Shown here one piece after another: positions 33,301-43,280 of a stretch of DNA of 64,000 bases. Position numbers and translations under genes: made by a program. Within the stretch, counting starts at the first letter, position 1; every line of letters begins with the position of its first letter. The notes beneath the pieces were generated by a model that saw nothing but the letters and a program-made list of their open reading frames with translations, searched no databases and had not been told where the DNA came from. Source of the DNA: Rhizopus arrhizus (Eukaryota > Mucoromycota > Mucoromycetes > Mucorales > Rhizopodaceae); contig JAKZZE010000013.1 of assembly GCA_024220505.1 (NCBI GenBank), positions 62,001-126,000 of the forward strand, read 5' to 3'.

Positions 33301-35967
33301 CCGAGACCGACTACTCAGAAGCAAGTTCAAAGTTTCTTAGGATTTGTAAATTACTTTAGACAGCATACTCCTAATGCTTCATTTTTAATGGCTCCTTTGG
33401 ATGCTTTACGTTCTCATGATGAGAAAATTAATGGTCCCTTTATTTGGACTTCTACACACCAGATGCATTTTGACAGCATAAAACGTATCTTGTCATCCGA
33501 ATTCGTTTTATCACACCCGGATTTGTCACGTCCTTTTTGCATAGCCACTGATTCTTCAGATTTTGGCACTGGTTGTTGTTTATATCAAGAGTTCGAAGTG
33601 ACTCAATCTAATGGCGAAATGTCTAAAATCAAAAAATACATTGGTTTTATGTCTCGTTCTCTATCACGAAGTGAAAAACGTTACAGTGTTACAATGCGTG
33701 AATTGCTTGGTGTAGTTTATGCCTTAACCCAATTTCACAAATTTATTTGGGGCACACGATTTACATTATATACTGACCATAAAGCTTTATGCTATATTCA
33801 TTCCCAAAAGAATGCCAATAGTATGCTTATTAAATGGCTTGACGTTATTCTTGACTATAATTTTAATGTAGTTCATGTTCGAGGATTAGATAATATCCTT
33901 CCCGATAAACTCTCTAGGTTATACCCACCAAAAGAGCCGGTTGAACATGAACAAGATCTTAATGAAGGAAAAAGAATTGCTTCCTTTCGTAGTAATTACG
34001 CTACTTCTAATGATATTAATAATAAGAAAAGACATAGAGCTCATGTCAAACATAACGTTTCTATTAACGTTATTCTAGTGGACCACAAGCCCACGACCTC
34101 AGATGCACAACCGTACGTCTACCCAGCCACACATAGTGACGACATTGTTAATTACAACAGAAATTTAGACATTTCTAGTAATTTCCATTCTTTTAACAGA
34201 AAATTTAATGACTCTAATGAGTATAATGACTTTAATCGGCTTCACGACAATAACATCTTTTATGTTCAGTCTGCTCATTCAGTTTTCAAGGACTATTTTG
34301 TGCCCCCAGATTCTGAACATCGTGAGTTAATGACAGATGCCCACAACAAAGTTGGTCATTACGGTGCAGAGCAAATGGTTAAACGTCTTCACAATGAGGG
34401 TATTCATTGGCCAAATCTAATATCTGACTGTGTGAAGTTTGTCAGACAATGTAATGAATGCATGAAACATAATATCGAGAAAAAGGGATATCACCCTCTG
34501 CGTAGTATATACAGTTATTATCCTGGTGATCATTACGCTATCGATTTAGGTGGTCCTATGCACACCACTTCAACATCTAATAATAATTATTTTATGGTTA
34601 TCGTAGACGTCTGTACACGGTTCTGTATACTTCGTGCCTTGCCCGATAAAAAAGCAGATACAATTTTACGTGCACTGATCGATGTCTTTTGTATAATGGG
34701 TTTTCCTACAAAACTCCAAAGCGATAATGGGACTGAATTTAAGAATTCTCTCTCTAAAGATTTAGCTAATGCTATGGGTTATGATCATCGATTTATTACT
34801 CCTTTGCATCCTTCTGCTAATGGTTTAAGTGAACGCTTTGTTCAAACTGTTAAAAAATTACTCGCTAAATCTACTAATGGTGTTGGCAATGACTGGGATG
34901 AATTCCTTCCTTCCATTCAACTTGCAATGAATAACCGTATATCTAAACGTTTAAACTCTACACCTTTTTCTCTCATGTTCGCACGTAAAATGATTGAACC
35001 TTATGGCTTTAGATCTGATAAAGACAAGCTTAAGGAAGTCAAGGGTAAACCACCTATGTCGCATGAAGAATTAATGAAACGTATCGACTATATGACTGAT
35101 ATTGTTTTTCCTGCTATTACTGCTAAAACGAAAGCTCAAGTTGAACTTGAACAAGCAAAATTTAATGATACACACCGATTAGCTGATTATGCACCTGGCT
35201 CTCATGTCATGGTTCGTATTCCAACTAAATCCGGTCAACTTGCTCCAGCTTATGAAGGGCCATTTACAGTTTTGCGTAAGAATCAAGGTAATGCCTATAT
35301 CTTACGTGATGAAACTGGTGTCCTAATGTCTCGTTCTTATACCACTACTGAGCTAAAGTTAATTTCCAATGAAGAGATTATTGAACTCGACGATGAAGGA
35401 AATGAAATCCAAAACTATGAAGTCGAAGCAGTTCTTAATCATCGAGGTCCTCCAAAAAACCGTGAGTACCTTGTGCGTTGGAAAAACTACAGCAGTGAAT
35501 GGGATGAATGGTTAACAGCTGATAAATTCAATGATCCAGACATTCTACGTAAATATTGGAAAAACATGGGACAAAAGTACGTTCCTCCTAAAAACGTTAA
35601 AATCATAAACTCTCCTTCTTCTTCTGAGGTCCTCAAGACTAACCCATCTGGTACGATTAGCACTATGATGAAGTCTGTATCTCTAGATGATGATAATTCT
35701 AACTTGGCTGGTGTTGCTGCACATTCCACCAACCATTCTAAACGTTCGTATCCTCACACGATATCGCGTCAGTCCAAAAAAGCTCGTCGTGATAAACAAA
35801 ACAGACATTCCACTCCAAATGTGTCAGTCGCTGCTACTCGTAACAGCAAGAAATTGTGAAATTCCTCTTCATAAAGTACTTCAAAACAAAACAAAAAAAA
35901 AAAAAAAAAAAAGCGATTTTCAAAACAAGTCACGTTTTTACCGTAATCTCACACTGGTGGGGGGCTA

Positions 35968-36255
35968 TGTCGTATTTACTCTAATAATTTCCTTAATGTC
36001 GTGTGAGATCACTTAAAATTAATAATTTGACTGTATATCATATATAGCACTTCGTGCTATGTACGATAAACAGCCCACACAATTTATACCGTACTACCTC
36101 GGACCCTAAATCATATTGTTATATTCTAAGACGTAGTTTGTATTGAATGGGCTCTCTCTCTCGTCCTTACTCAATAAAGAGGTTCAAGAGACTCATCGAT
36201 TATTTGATTTATTTGTTAATTTTATTAATCGAGAGAACAACACGCCTATTCCACA
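35968..36255 (+). repeat. 3' LTR of element C
   Basis: 288-bp direct copy of 23943-24230 with one C/T difference. Confidence 0.93.
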
Positions 36256-36649
36256 AGCACCATGAACGTGAGTAACCTTTGTGCTTATGACACGACCACA
36301 AACGCTATATTTGGTGTTCGAAAATGACAGCAGAGGAGAAAAACAAACCAAACCACAATGGGGAGACCATAAGCTGTCTGAAGCTTGGAATTGCATGTGG
36401 AAAGTATCTTGTAATGGAATAGTCGACGCATGTGTCTCTTGAAGAGCTAAGATTTCAAGAGGACGTGTGCGAAGGTAACGAATAAAAAGATTTCGAGTTG
36501 ATACATCTGCGGACTTGACGAGGCTTCGGCAGTTAAGAGTAGCAATTCGAAAATTAACAGGAGATGAAGATTGAGAGGTATCCGGGGGGTTTAAAGTTTC
36601 GTGAGAGTGATTAGCCATACTGTTATTTGATAATATCATAATAATAAGA

Positions 36650-38155
36650 TTATAGAGAGGTTTGGGGATCAACACCAGCAGGTGGTGCGTCCAGATGGTC
36701 AGTATGAAATACTTCTTGTCCGTCGGCTACAATATCATCCATGTCGGTATCCTCATTTGAGCGTTGATCATCCACGTCAAGGGCTTTCATTTTTGGCACG
36801 TAAAATGCACACTCGTGGTGCTGTTTACGAAGATGACCTTCTCGTCCACAATGAGGACAAATTTTCAATCGTTTAGAAGGAGCGCTAGTTGAAACCTCAA
36901 TATCATTAGCTGGTGACGACTGGGAGGAGGCGGAACGGAGAACACGGGCATACTTGGAATGCGCTGTTCCAAGAGGTTGGGAAGTGGGAAGTGACGTTGT
37001 GGGGTCAGATACAACTGTATCAACATCAGTAGAAGGCTTTAACACCTCTCCGATCATCCCAACAGTCCCCGTAAAAGGCTCAGCGGATGAAGTTACAGTT
37101 GCTGGAATATCGTTTATAGAAAAGACGTCCTCTGAATTAGTAGGAATCTTGCGGCTCTTTTTGTTGGGAACGCCAGAAGCACCATACACATTTTTGCGAT
37201 CACAGTATTTGGCAATGTGGCCGGAGCCATTACACCAGTAACAAATGATAGCTTTTTGACGAACCTCACAGTTATTCAAAGAATGGTCCCCGTGACAATA
37301 ACGGCAGTAAGGCTTCATTGATGACCAGGTGGCGTGGACATTAATGTCGACTTCTGCAAGAAGGGAGGAAGGGCGAGGTTGCGAGGAGTAATCAAGCGGC
37401 TGATAGACCCAACGCACATTATGTTGAAGTTCCGGAAGTCGGTGTTCAACGGTGTTGTCAGTGGTCTTCAGAAACTGTTCCAGAACCACATAGCCTTTTC
37501 CAGAGTAAACTCCTGAAGAACCTTTGATGATACCACTGTCGACGACAGTGCCAAAAGATGACAAGTTGCGTTGCATGTCATCGTGAAGTTGAGCGAGTCC
37601 TCCTTCTCGTCGACCATACTGGTGAGGAAGACCTGCTAAAGTAACCTTTAACAACGTAGCTGAAGGCGAAAGCGATGGAAAAACATGAAAACGGTCAACA
37701 AAGGAAGGAAGTTGAAGGCCGTCTGAACATAGTTGTGCATACATATCTGGCGAAACAGTGAGTTCAGCATACAGCTTGTGGTAATCTCTACGAATTTGAT
37801 CAGCAACTGCCCAAAGATGTTCATCGCCGTTACAAAACGAAGTAAGCTCAGTTAAGAAGAGTTTTTTATCTGTGACAGTAGTGATGTCGACAAAGATGGA
37901 ATTAGGAACAGATCCCTTCAGAAAGGGACGCATGGTGGAAGGTGTAAAAGTCGAAGGACGGTTGTCTGCTACGGTAGAAGGTTGTCCAGACCCAATACCA
38001 AGCAAATTAGGGTTGGAGGCGTTGGTCGACATTGCAAGAAAACTGGAGGTTCTTTGCTGACCAGCTTGAACGACATTCACCCATGAGAGTTTTTTTGGTT
38101 TTGTTGATGAAATTGCCTTATTAGGCACTAAAATTTCTTTATTGGAAAGAACCAT
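36650..38155 (-). CDS. LINE ORF1, Gag-like RNA-binding protein with zinc knuckles
   Basis: 501 residues from ATG 38155. The first half is a globular region containing YSGKGYVVLEQFL. The second half has Cys/His knuckles CRYCHGDHSLNNC and CYWCNGSGHIAKYC and, nearer the C-terminus, CPHCGREGHLRKQHHEC. LINE ORF1 proteins coat the element RNA. Because the LINE 5' end coincides with this ATG, the true start could have been further upstream. No stops or frameshifts are visible. Confidence 0.85.
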   Translation of the reverse strand: MVLSNKEILVPNKAISSTKPKKLSWVNVVQAGQQRTSSFLAMSTNASNPNLLGIGSGQPSTVADNRPSTFTPSTMRPFLKGSVPNSIFVDITTVTDKKLFLTELTSFCNGDEHLWAVADQIRRDYHKLYAELTVSPDMYAQLCSDGLQLPSFVDRFHVFPSLSPSATLLKVTLAGLPHQYGRREGGLAQLHDDMQRNLSSFGTVVDSGIIKGSSGVYSGKGYVVLEQFLKTTDNTVEHRLPELQHNVRWVYQPLDYSSQPRPSSLLAEVDINVHATWSSMKPYCRYCHGDHSLNNCEVRQKAIICYWCNGSGHIAKYCDRKNVYGASGVPNKKSRKIPTNSEDVFSINDIPATVTSSAEPFTGTVGMIGEVLKPSTDVDTVVSDPTTSLPTSQPLGTAHSKYARVLRSASSQSSPANDIEVSTSAPSKRLKICPHCGREGHLRKQHHECAFYVPKMKALDVDDQRSNEDTDMDDIVADGQEVFHTDHLDAPPAGVDPQTSL

Positions 38156-38156
38156 G

Positions 38157-38169
38157 CATTTTGGTGATT
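38157..38169. repeat. LINE target duplication, right copy
   Basis: CATTTTGGTGATT, matching 19709-19721. It continues directly into the integrase reading frame. Confidence 0.85.
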
Positions 38170-38949
38170 GTTGATACATTCACTAAATTCGTAGAATTAT
38201 ATCCGGTAAAATCTACTAGTGGGGAAGATGTAGCCCAAGCGTTTTACAACAATTATATTCTCAAGCAGGGCATTCCTTCTGAAATATTACAAGACAATGA
38301 TCCTCCATTCTCCAGCATGTTTCATTCACAATTAACAAATCTCCTGGGCTCGGAAAATCTTTACACACCTGCGTATCATCCACAATCCAACGGTATAGTA
38401 GAAAGATTCATGACAACTCTAAGAAGAATGATTTTATCATATACAGAAGAAGCAAGCATAAAAAATGAATGGTATAAGAATTTAAGGTTAGTTCAATTTG
38501 TTTATAACAACACAGTTCATTCAACCACTGGCTTCACTCCTTTCTTTTTGGTACATGGTCGACATCCAAGAACACCTTTGGTAACAGCCGATGAAGGCAC
38601 GATTTATGAACACTACAAGTCGCCTCCACAAGAATTTGCAACCAAGCTGTAAGAAAAACTAAATTGTGCGTTTGACATGATCGATAAGTATATGATTAGA
38701 AAGTCTCAAAATGAACAAGAAAACCCGTATGAACTTGGACAACAAATTTTATTATTCAATCAAGCGTTATCCAACAAGAAGAAGCCACGCAAGTTGATGT
38801 TTGATTGGATTGGTCCTTTCTCCGTAGTAAATATTAAAACAAGATCTACTGTTGATGTTCAAGACATAAAAACGAAGAAAACGATATACAATGTGCATAT
38901 CTCAAGAATCAAGTTAATTAAGCAACGTGATACCAATAACAACAATTAG
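38157..38949 (+). pseudogene. Gypsy integrase, catalytic and C-terminal part
   Basis: The frame enters through the LINE target site (ILVIVDTFTKFVELYP gives the first Asp), then QDNDPPFSS (second Asp) and NGIVERF (Glu). After a TAA at 38650-38652 (one transition from CAA) it continues in frame through a C-terminal domain (LMFDWIGPFSVVNIK) to 38949. The N-terminal zinc site, RT and protease are not present. To the left of the LINE only a few bases of this gene remain before the DIRS end. It resembles element B more than the chromoviruses, since it lacks a chromodomain. Confidence 0.85.
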
Positions 38950-39190
38950 AAAAACAATGTAGAAATCTAATTCAAGCTTTTTTGTCCTCTCTGGTTTTTT
39001 TTAATGCTGAATTACGATTATCTGATGATTATTTATTATATTATTATTTTATTATCTTTTATATGGTCTCTATCTCAGTTGTGGGATGTTGAGATAAAAT
39101 ATGATCTGAACCTTAATCTGAATAAAAAGGCTTTTTTCTCTTATAATCAACTGTCACATAGCGTTCCTCAGTACAAAATAAGGTTACGGC
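38950..39190. other. AT-rich spacer with one short open frame
   Basis: Contains a short open frame from 39004 (runs on into the LTR to 39252) that starts with a hydrophobic stretch. I see no family match and treat it as chance in AT-rich DNA or the tail of the Gypsy element. Confidence 0.35.
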
Positions 39191-39759
39191 TGTTGTATAA
39201 TGGTAATAGTTGTTTAGAAAAAGGTAGAAACAAAAATAAAGAAACAGTTTGAAGTATTTTTTGAGACTGATCTTCATTTCAGTTTAAGTTTAAACAATAA
39301 TTATTCTAATTGAAGTCAGGTATTTATATCTTATTGAGTGAGTGGCTTGATATCTTCTATTGTAAGCGTTCTTCTAATATTCAGGTACTTTAGCAAGTGT
39401 CATCTATAATTATGATTATGAAAACTTTTCATTTGTTCTTTTGCATGTCTGTCATAGATTATCTTTTATTCTGGGAATTCTTCACTGATTTGAATAATGT
39501 TATTTTACGCGTTATTTCAATTATGTGAAAGATTAGCAATATTCCTGATATTGGATTGGATCTTGTTATTTTAGTTGATACTTCTTCTTATCAAAGAACT
39601 CTCATTAATACAAAACATATTCTTTTAGAATATGTTTAATTGGAATTGATTGTATGATCTTATTTAAATAAACTTATATTTTTATTTTATTTAATTATGA
39701 TCTCGTATTAAGACTTATATTTATGAATGTCTACTATAATCAGTTACTGTTCTACAACA
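39191..39759 (+). repeat. LTR, 569 bp, related to element D family
   Basis: Starts TGTTGTATAATGG and ends CTGTTCTACAACA. The end matches that of the D LTR, and GAGACTGA is shared inside. No target duplication is visible (flanks ACGGC and TGTTA). A near-identical copy in inverted orientation lies at 44511-45040. Confidence 0.85.
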
Positions 39760-39768
39760 TGTTAAACC

Positions 39769-40083
39769 TGATCCAAATGTTAAGCAATGAGAACTCCAAG
39801 CAATTGTGGACTATAGGCAGGGCAAGCATGGCTATGACTATAGTCAGATGGAAGGGTTATCTTTCTAGTGAAGATATTTAAGCATCTCGTGACAGTTTCC
39901 AAAGTAATGTTTCTACTGTAGAATATTGTGCACGTCATGAGGCCGATGGAAATCCTATAATCAGTGTTGAGGCTACTATAAATAATAAGCGAGAAATAAA
40001 TGGTAATGACGAACAAAACCATTTACATAGGAGAAGGAAAAATACTTCGCGTCAATCAAAGACTAGAAATCCTCGCATTTGAT
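39769..40083 (+). pseudogene. Decayed Gypsy chromodomain and C-terminal tail
   Basis: Reads ELQAIVDYRQGKHGYDY in one frame, then IVRWKGYLSSEDI in the next, with a stop where DTW would be expected. A basic tail (RRRKNTSRQSKTRNPR) ends at TGA 40081-40083. The order and spacing match the chromodomain end of the Pol proteins of A, C and D. The rest of that Pol is not found next to it. Confidence 0.7.
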
Positions 40084-40647
40084 TTCTTTTGTCCCGTATA
40101 TATTTACCTTAAATGGGTTTTTAGGGCTTTCTTCAAAATCAATTACGCGATTGGACAACTGTAGGCTTTTCCAATTTTTTGCTTATACAATAGACTTTTT
40201 TTCAAGCTATTGTTCACAGGATAGCTACATCTAATTCTATATGTTGCTACAACATTATCTTTGCACGCACTCTTTTTCACATACTTTGCAAACTGGAGGA
40301 GGTGCATGTTGTGCTCAAAATATACTCATTATATAGCAATCATGCATAATTAAAGATTAATAGTCTAAGTATATGGAAATGTGGACTTATTAATATGTAT
40401 ATATATTTACCAAAATGAACTGATGAACTAGAGTAAGTATTTATATTAGATTATAGAAAAATCTGTATAATAGCATATAGCATTTAACCACCTGCATAAT
40501 GCTCAGGACATTTCGTCATCCACATAGTACATATGTTAGTATCTACGCTATGAAAAGTAATAAATAAAATCAAATATAATTTTGGGTCATATTAAAACCT
40601 TTATTTTTATTATTTTTGTAAACAAAATAGTTCCCTCTGGAATACGC
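40084..40647. other. AT-rich DNA, no feature recognised
   Basis: Many stops in all frames and no repeat ends that I can define. Confidence 0.5.
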
Positions 40648-40740
40648 ATGTTATATCTCTCGGTTAATAAAATTAACAAACAAGTTAAGCAATCGCTGTG
40701 TCTCTTGAACATATTTATTGAGTGAAGACAGAAGAGAGTG
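40648..40740 (-). repeat. 3' half of an inverted LTR (element C-like family)
   Basis: Reverse complement of about 40887-40981, few differences. Together with 41035-41165 it makes up one inverted LTR split by the forward LTR between them. Confidence 0.75.
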
Positions 40741-40995
40741 TGTCTTATTCACCTTAATGACTTCCTTAGCGTTGTGTGAGGCCACTCAAAAGGTTATTAA
40801 ACTAATGGTTTCGTTGCATATCGCACATAGCATTTTGTGCTATATATGACATACAGCACCCGCAATTTACACCATACTACCTAAGTCACACTCTCTCCTG
40901 TCTTCACTCAATAAAGATGTTCAAGAGACACAGCGATTGCTTAACTTGTTTGTTAATTTTATTAACCGAGAGATATAACACGTCTATCCCATAGA
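40741..40995 (+). repeat. LTR related to element C family, forward copy
   Basis: About 255 bp from TGTCTTATTCACC to TATCCCATA. It shares blocks with the C LTRs: CTCAATAAAG, TTGTTAATTTTATTAA and the palindromic AGCA...TGCT. It is inserted in an inverted copy of its own family. Confidence 0.75.
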
Positions 40996-41034
40996 AAATC
41001 CATTAAATGCAAACTACATTTTAGAATGTAATAC

Positions 41035-41165
41035 TGTGACTTAAGTAGTACGGTGTAAATTGCGGGTGCTGTATGTCATACATAGCACAAAATGCTATGT
41101 ACGATATGCAACGAAACCATTAGTTTAATAACCTTTTGAGTGGTCTCACACAACGCTAAGGAGAT
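41035..41165 (-). repeat. 5' half of the inverted LTR
   Basis: Reverse complement of about 40760-40890. The break points of the two halves (AAGTCA and CACTCTCT) are contiguous in the forward copy. Confidence 0.75.
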
Positions 41166-41268
41166 AGCTGAGATAAGTACGACAATAGAGATAGCTTTAG
41201 ATGATATAACATGGAGATACTAGATAATCTCACACAACATTTAAGTATTTAAGAAGAAAATGTGGCAA

Positions 41269-41272
<4 letters not shown>

Positions 41273-41307
<35 letters not shown>
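41273..41307 (+). repeat. Run of 35 T upstream of the secreted-protein gene
   Basis: Pure T tract ending 32 bases before the ATG at 41340. It could act as a nucleosome-free promoter element or be the tail of an old retrocopy. Confidence 0.6.
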
Positions 41308-41309
<2 letters not shown>

Positions 41310-41339
41310 AAGTTCTCTTTTCTTTATAACTATAGGGAG

Positions 41340-41756
41340 ATGCAGTCATTAAAAAAATCTATTGAAGTTTTTAAAGCTTTATTTAGTAACACGCTTATCT
41401 TGCTGTTAGTTGCCTTCACGCTCGCAGCAGGTGTTTTGGCGGACCCAGCATGTGATAAAAATGCTATATTGAAGATAATTCCTCAAAGAAAACTTGGTAG
41501 AAATGTATCAGGAAAATTTGAAATTGTGGCTGGAAAGCAAGCAAACTTGATATCTGAAAGAGCCCTTAAAAGTGCCTTTGAATTATGCTTTTTTGACAGA
41601 GGTTCATGCAATGTTCATAAGAGCAGTATGACTTTCGAATGCTATACAAATACTGAATGGAGAAGTGTTAGCTGGATTGGAAGAGGAAATGTTGAATTCG
41701 ATTGTAGGAATGGAAGACTTCACCATTGCTATAGCTGTCAATGGGGTTCTGCTTAG
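41340..41756 (+). CDS. Small cysteine-rich secreted protein
   Basis: 138 residues with no intron. I chose the ATG at 41340 because the frame upstream is only the T tract. A signal peptide is clear: a basic start (MQSLKKSIEVFK), a hydrophobic core (LILLLVAFTLAAG) and a likely cleavage at VLA-DPA. The mature part is about 100 residues with seven Cys (in DPACD, ELCFF, GSCNV, FECYT, FDCRN and HCYSC) and many basic and aromatic residues. I do not recognise the family, and size plus Cys content only suggest a stable extracellular protein. It is the only intact non-transposon gene between the inverted LTRs at 39191 and 44511. Its integrity among decayed transposons argues that it is maintained or recent. 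Confidence 0.75.
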   Translation: MQSLKKSIEVFKALFSNTLILLLVAFTLAAGVLADPACDKNAILKIIPQRKLGRNVSGKFEIVAGKQANLISERALKSAFELCFFDRGSCNVHKSSMTFECYTNTEWRSVSWIGRGNVEFDCRNGRLHHCYSCQWGSA

Positions 41757-42139
41757 TAACAGTGCTATTTACATTTTAAAGTAAAAAAAGGGGAAGTTAC
41801 CATCATTATTATTATCATTGAAAAGAAATCTTTTCCCTTTATCTTTTACTTTCATTATTCTTTGTTAAGCAGATCCATCTATTGTCTACTTCAATAAATA
41901 ATTCTTACTCTTTTCCTAAGAAAGAATACTTGGTTCACTCAACATGTGCGTTATCTATCAATCGAGCTCTTTCTTACCATGGAGTTCTCTTGATTCTTGG
42001 CTATATTCTATTACTTGTACGATAGCTCTTATCCTAAAGTTTCGAATAATATGATATAGCAGAAGATTAGAAGACATGTATATAGGTACTAGATCCATGG
42101 TGAACACTTGATGGAAAAGCCCTCAGACAAATAAGTCTT
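41757..42139. other. 3' flank of the secreted-protein gene
   Basis: AT-rich with AATAAATAATT at about 41894-41904, a possible polyadenylation region. No gene is seen. Confidence 0.4.
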
Positions 42140-43280
42140 ACACGATGGTAACGCACGAGAAACGCTCATAAATATATATCAAGAAGGCCACTTCGGAGTC
42201 GAACAGCTATTTAGTCAAGTCAACCTGCTGTTTAGTTATCCAAAAAAAGTTGTTCAAGCTTGCAAGGAGATAGCCGAGGCATGTGTGACTTGTCAAGTAC
42301 GTGTAAGGCCCGTCTTTCAGTGAAGGAACCTGGCTAGCCCAATCAAAGCACCATATACACTTTTCTTCACGATGGAATGTGATGCAGTGGGCCCTTTGAA
42401 CGTAATATCTCAAGGTAATAAGTATATCTTAAGGAGCGTGGACTATTTGCCAAGATGGCCTATGTTGATAATGGTTCCTGATATTACTGTAGGAGCTACT
42501 GTGAAGTTCTACTATGAAACAATCATTGTTCAATTTGGTGTATCAAACTACATACCAACTGGCAAAGGGTCTAATTTCGTCTCACATTATACTAAAGATG
42601 TTCTCAGTCAATTAGGCTGTCGCTCCGTTTCCATTACTGCATTCAGACCATAGATCAACAGGCTTAATCAAACACTGTGCAGAACGATCGCTAAAATTAC
42701 CAGAGATAAGAATGAACGTCACGAGTGGGGTAAGTATTTGTCTCAAGCACGTTTAATAATACGTACGTTAGTAAATTTTGCTACTGGGTTTTCGTCTAGT
42801 CAGCTTCTTTATGGATACCAAATGGTCACTCCGTATAGGTGGCAAGCTCCCGTCCTGGATTCCTTAATAAGTGAATACGAAGCGGAAGTGGCTAATAGAA
42901 TTGAATTTGCCCAAGAATGGTTGGCGAAAATAAGTGAAATAGCTCGTGAAGCATTTGACAAAGTAAAAGAGAAACGTGCGATCCAATACAATTCTCATGT
43001 ACATGAATTTTAAAAACGGTTTTCAAATTGGTGAACAAGAGCTGTTAAAAGAAGAAACCCTAGAAAACAAACTTAGCGATAAGTTATCTAGCCCTTATAC
43101 AATTCCTCAAATTGTCAAAAATGATATTTATCTTTTGGAAGGTTCTAACCGGGTACGTCTCTGTAAGGTCGTAAATGGCGATTCTTTGTAACCTTTTATA
43201 GAATCCAAGTATATGGCCACAGGTGTAGCTACGGCAAAGGCTAACGAATACTTTAAAACATGGATAAATGCAAAATAATA
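42140..43280 (+). pseudogene. Decayed Gypsy integrase
   Basis: Plus-strand relict with several stops. It shows part of the HHCC zinc site (EGHFGVEQ ... EACVTCQVR), the first Asp (ECDAVGPL, then QGNKYILRSVDYLPRW), a damaged second Asp region (PTGKGSNFVS, where TDRGSN is usual) and a C-terminal part (FATGFSSSQLLYGYQMVTPY; EKRAIQYNSHVHEF). The Glu segment holds a stop (FRP then TAG at about 42652). It is older than the integrase at 38157 and unrelated to A, C and D at the sequence level. Confidence 0.75.

Larger units (their letters stand above)
24240..35859 (+). pseudogene. Element C Gag-Pol polyprotein, N-terminus cut off by element D
   Basis: The original frame starts at ATG 24240, runs to 24325, then continues at 30330 after element D and the extra ATATC. 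The joined frame has about 1871 codons. The ATG at 30292 lies inside the D LTR and is an artefact of the insertion. Gag carries a long Asn-rich linker (nucleotides 31500-31580) and a Cys/His cluster (CTFCESAKYTTSHAENC). Then come protease (IIDTGANVSVM), reverse transcriptase (KCFVDDICVFS), RNase H (IATDSSDFG), integrase (HHCC with CNECMKHN; AIDLGGPM, QSDNGTEF, NGLSERFV) and a chromodomain (YLVRWKNYSSEWDEW). No other breaks are seen. The intact body could still be translated from the D-derived ATG. Confidence 0.9.
23943..36255 (+). mobile_element. Ty3/Gypsy chromovirus C in the LINE, carrying element D
   Basis: 288-bp direct LTRs at 23943-24230 and 35968-36255 differ at one base by eye. The insertion is flanked by AGCAC (23938-23942 and 36256-36260) in the endonuclease domain of LINE ORF2. 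A purine tract (GGTGGGGGGCTA) lies against the 3' LTR. Element D (24326-30324) sits inside its Gag gene. Confidence 0.95.
19845..36639 (-). pseudogene. LINE ORF2: AP endonuclease, reverse transcriptase, C-terminal zinc knuckle, split in three
   Basis: Pieces are 36639-36256, 23937-22291 and 21860-19845. Their sum is 1349 codons with frames restored at both junctions (VHGA-FDPVT and NING-FLSPP). The first piece has the endonuclease start (FRIATLNCRSL, ILALQETHAS). The second has VVYAPAGRRDRF, GDLNYT and SDHFLVTSHF, then RT motifs SSPGLDGLPYEIL and LLDQEKAYDRV. The third has GLRQGDPISPVLFNLAFEP, the catalytic LLAYADDVVCF and a C-terminal CHICNAPEETPSHFLLEC knuckle. The enzyme would nick DNA and prime reverse transcription there. 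No stop other than those made by the insertions is visible. I see no RNase H domain. Confidence 0.88.
19722..38156 (-). mobile_element. LINE retrotransposon (ORF1 and ORF2), split by a solo LTR and by elements C and D
   Basis: Flanked by the 13-bp duplication CATTTTGGTGATT (19709-19721 and 38157-38169). The 3' end carries a short poly(A) (T run at 19721-19729 on the plus strand). ORF1 (38155-36650) is followed about 10 bases later by ORF2. ORF2 is interrupted by element C (23943-36255) and a solo LTR (21866-22290). Without inserts the LINE is about 5.7 kb. Its 5' end lies one base before the ORF1 ATG, so the 5' UTR, and perhaps more, is missing. Confidence 0.9.

Noticed and set aside
5670..36255. 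Endogenous retrovirus
   Set aside because: Elements A-D have Gag-Pol only, fungal chromovirus/Gypsy domain order and no envelope gene.
39004..39252. Open frame with a hydrophobic start, possibly an envelope-like or membrane protein
   Set aside because: No further domain, runs into an LTR, and AT-rich DNA makes hydrophobic frames by chance.
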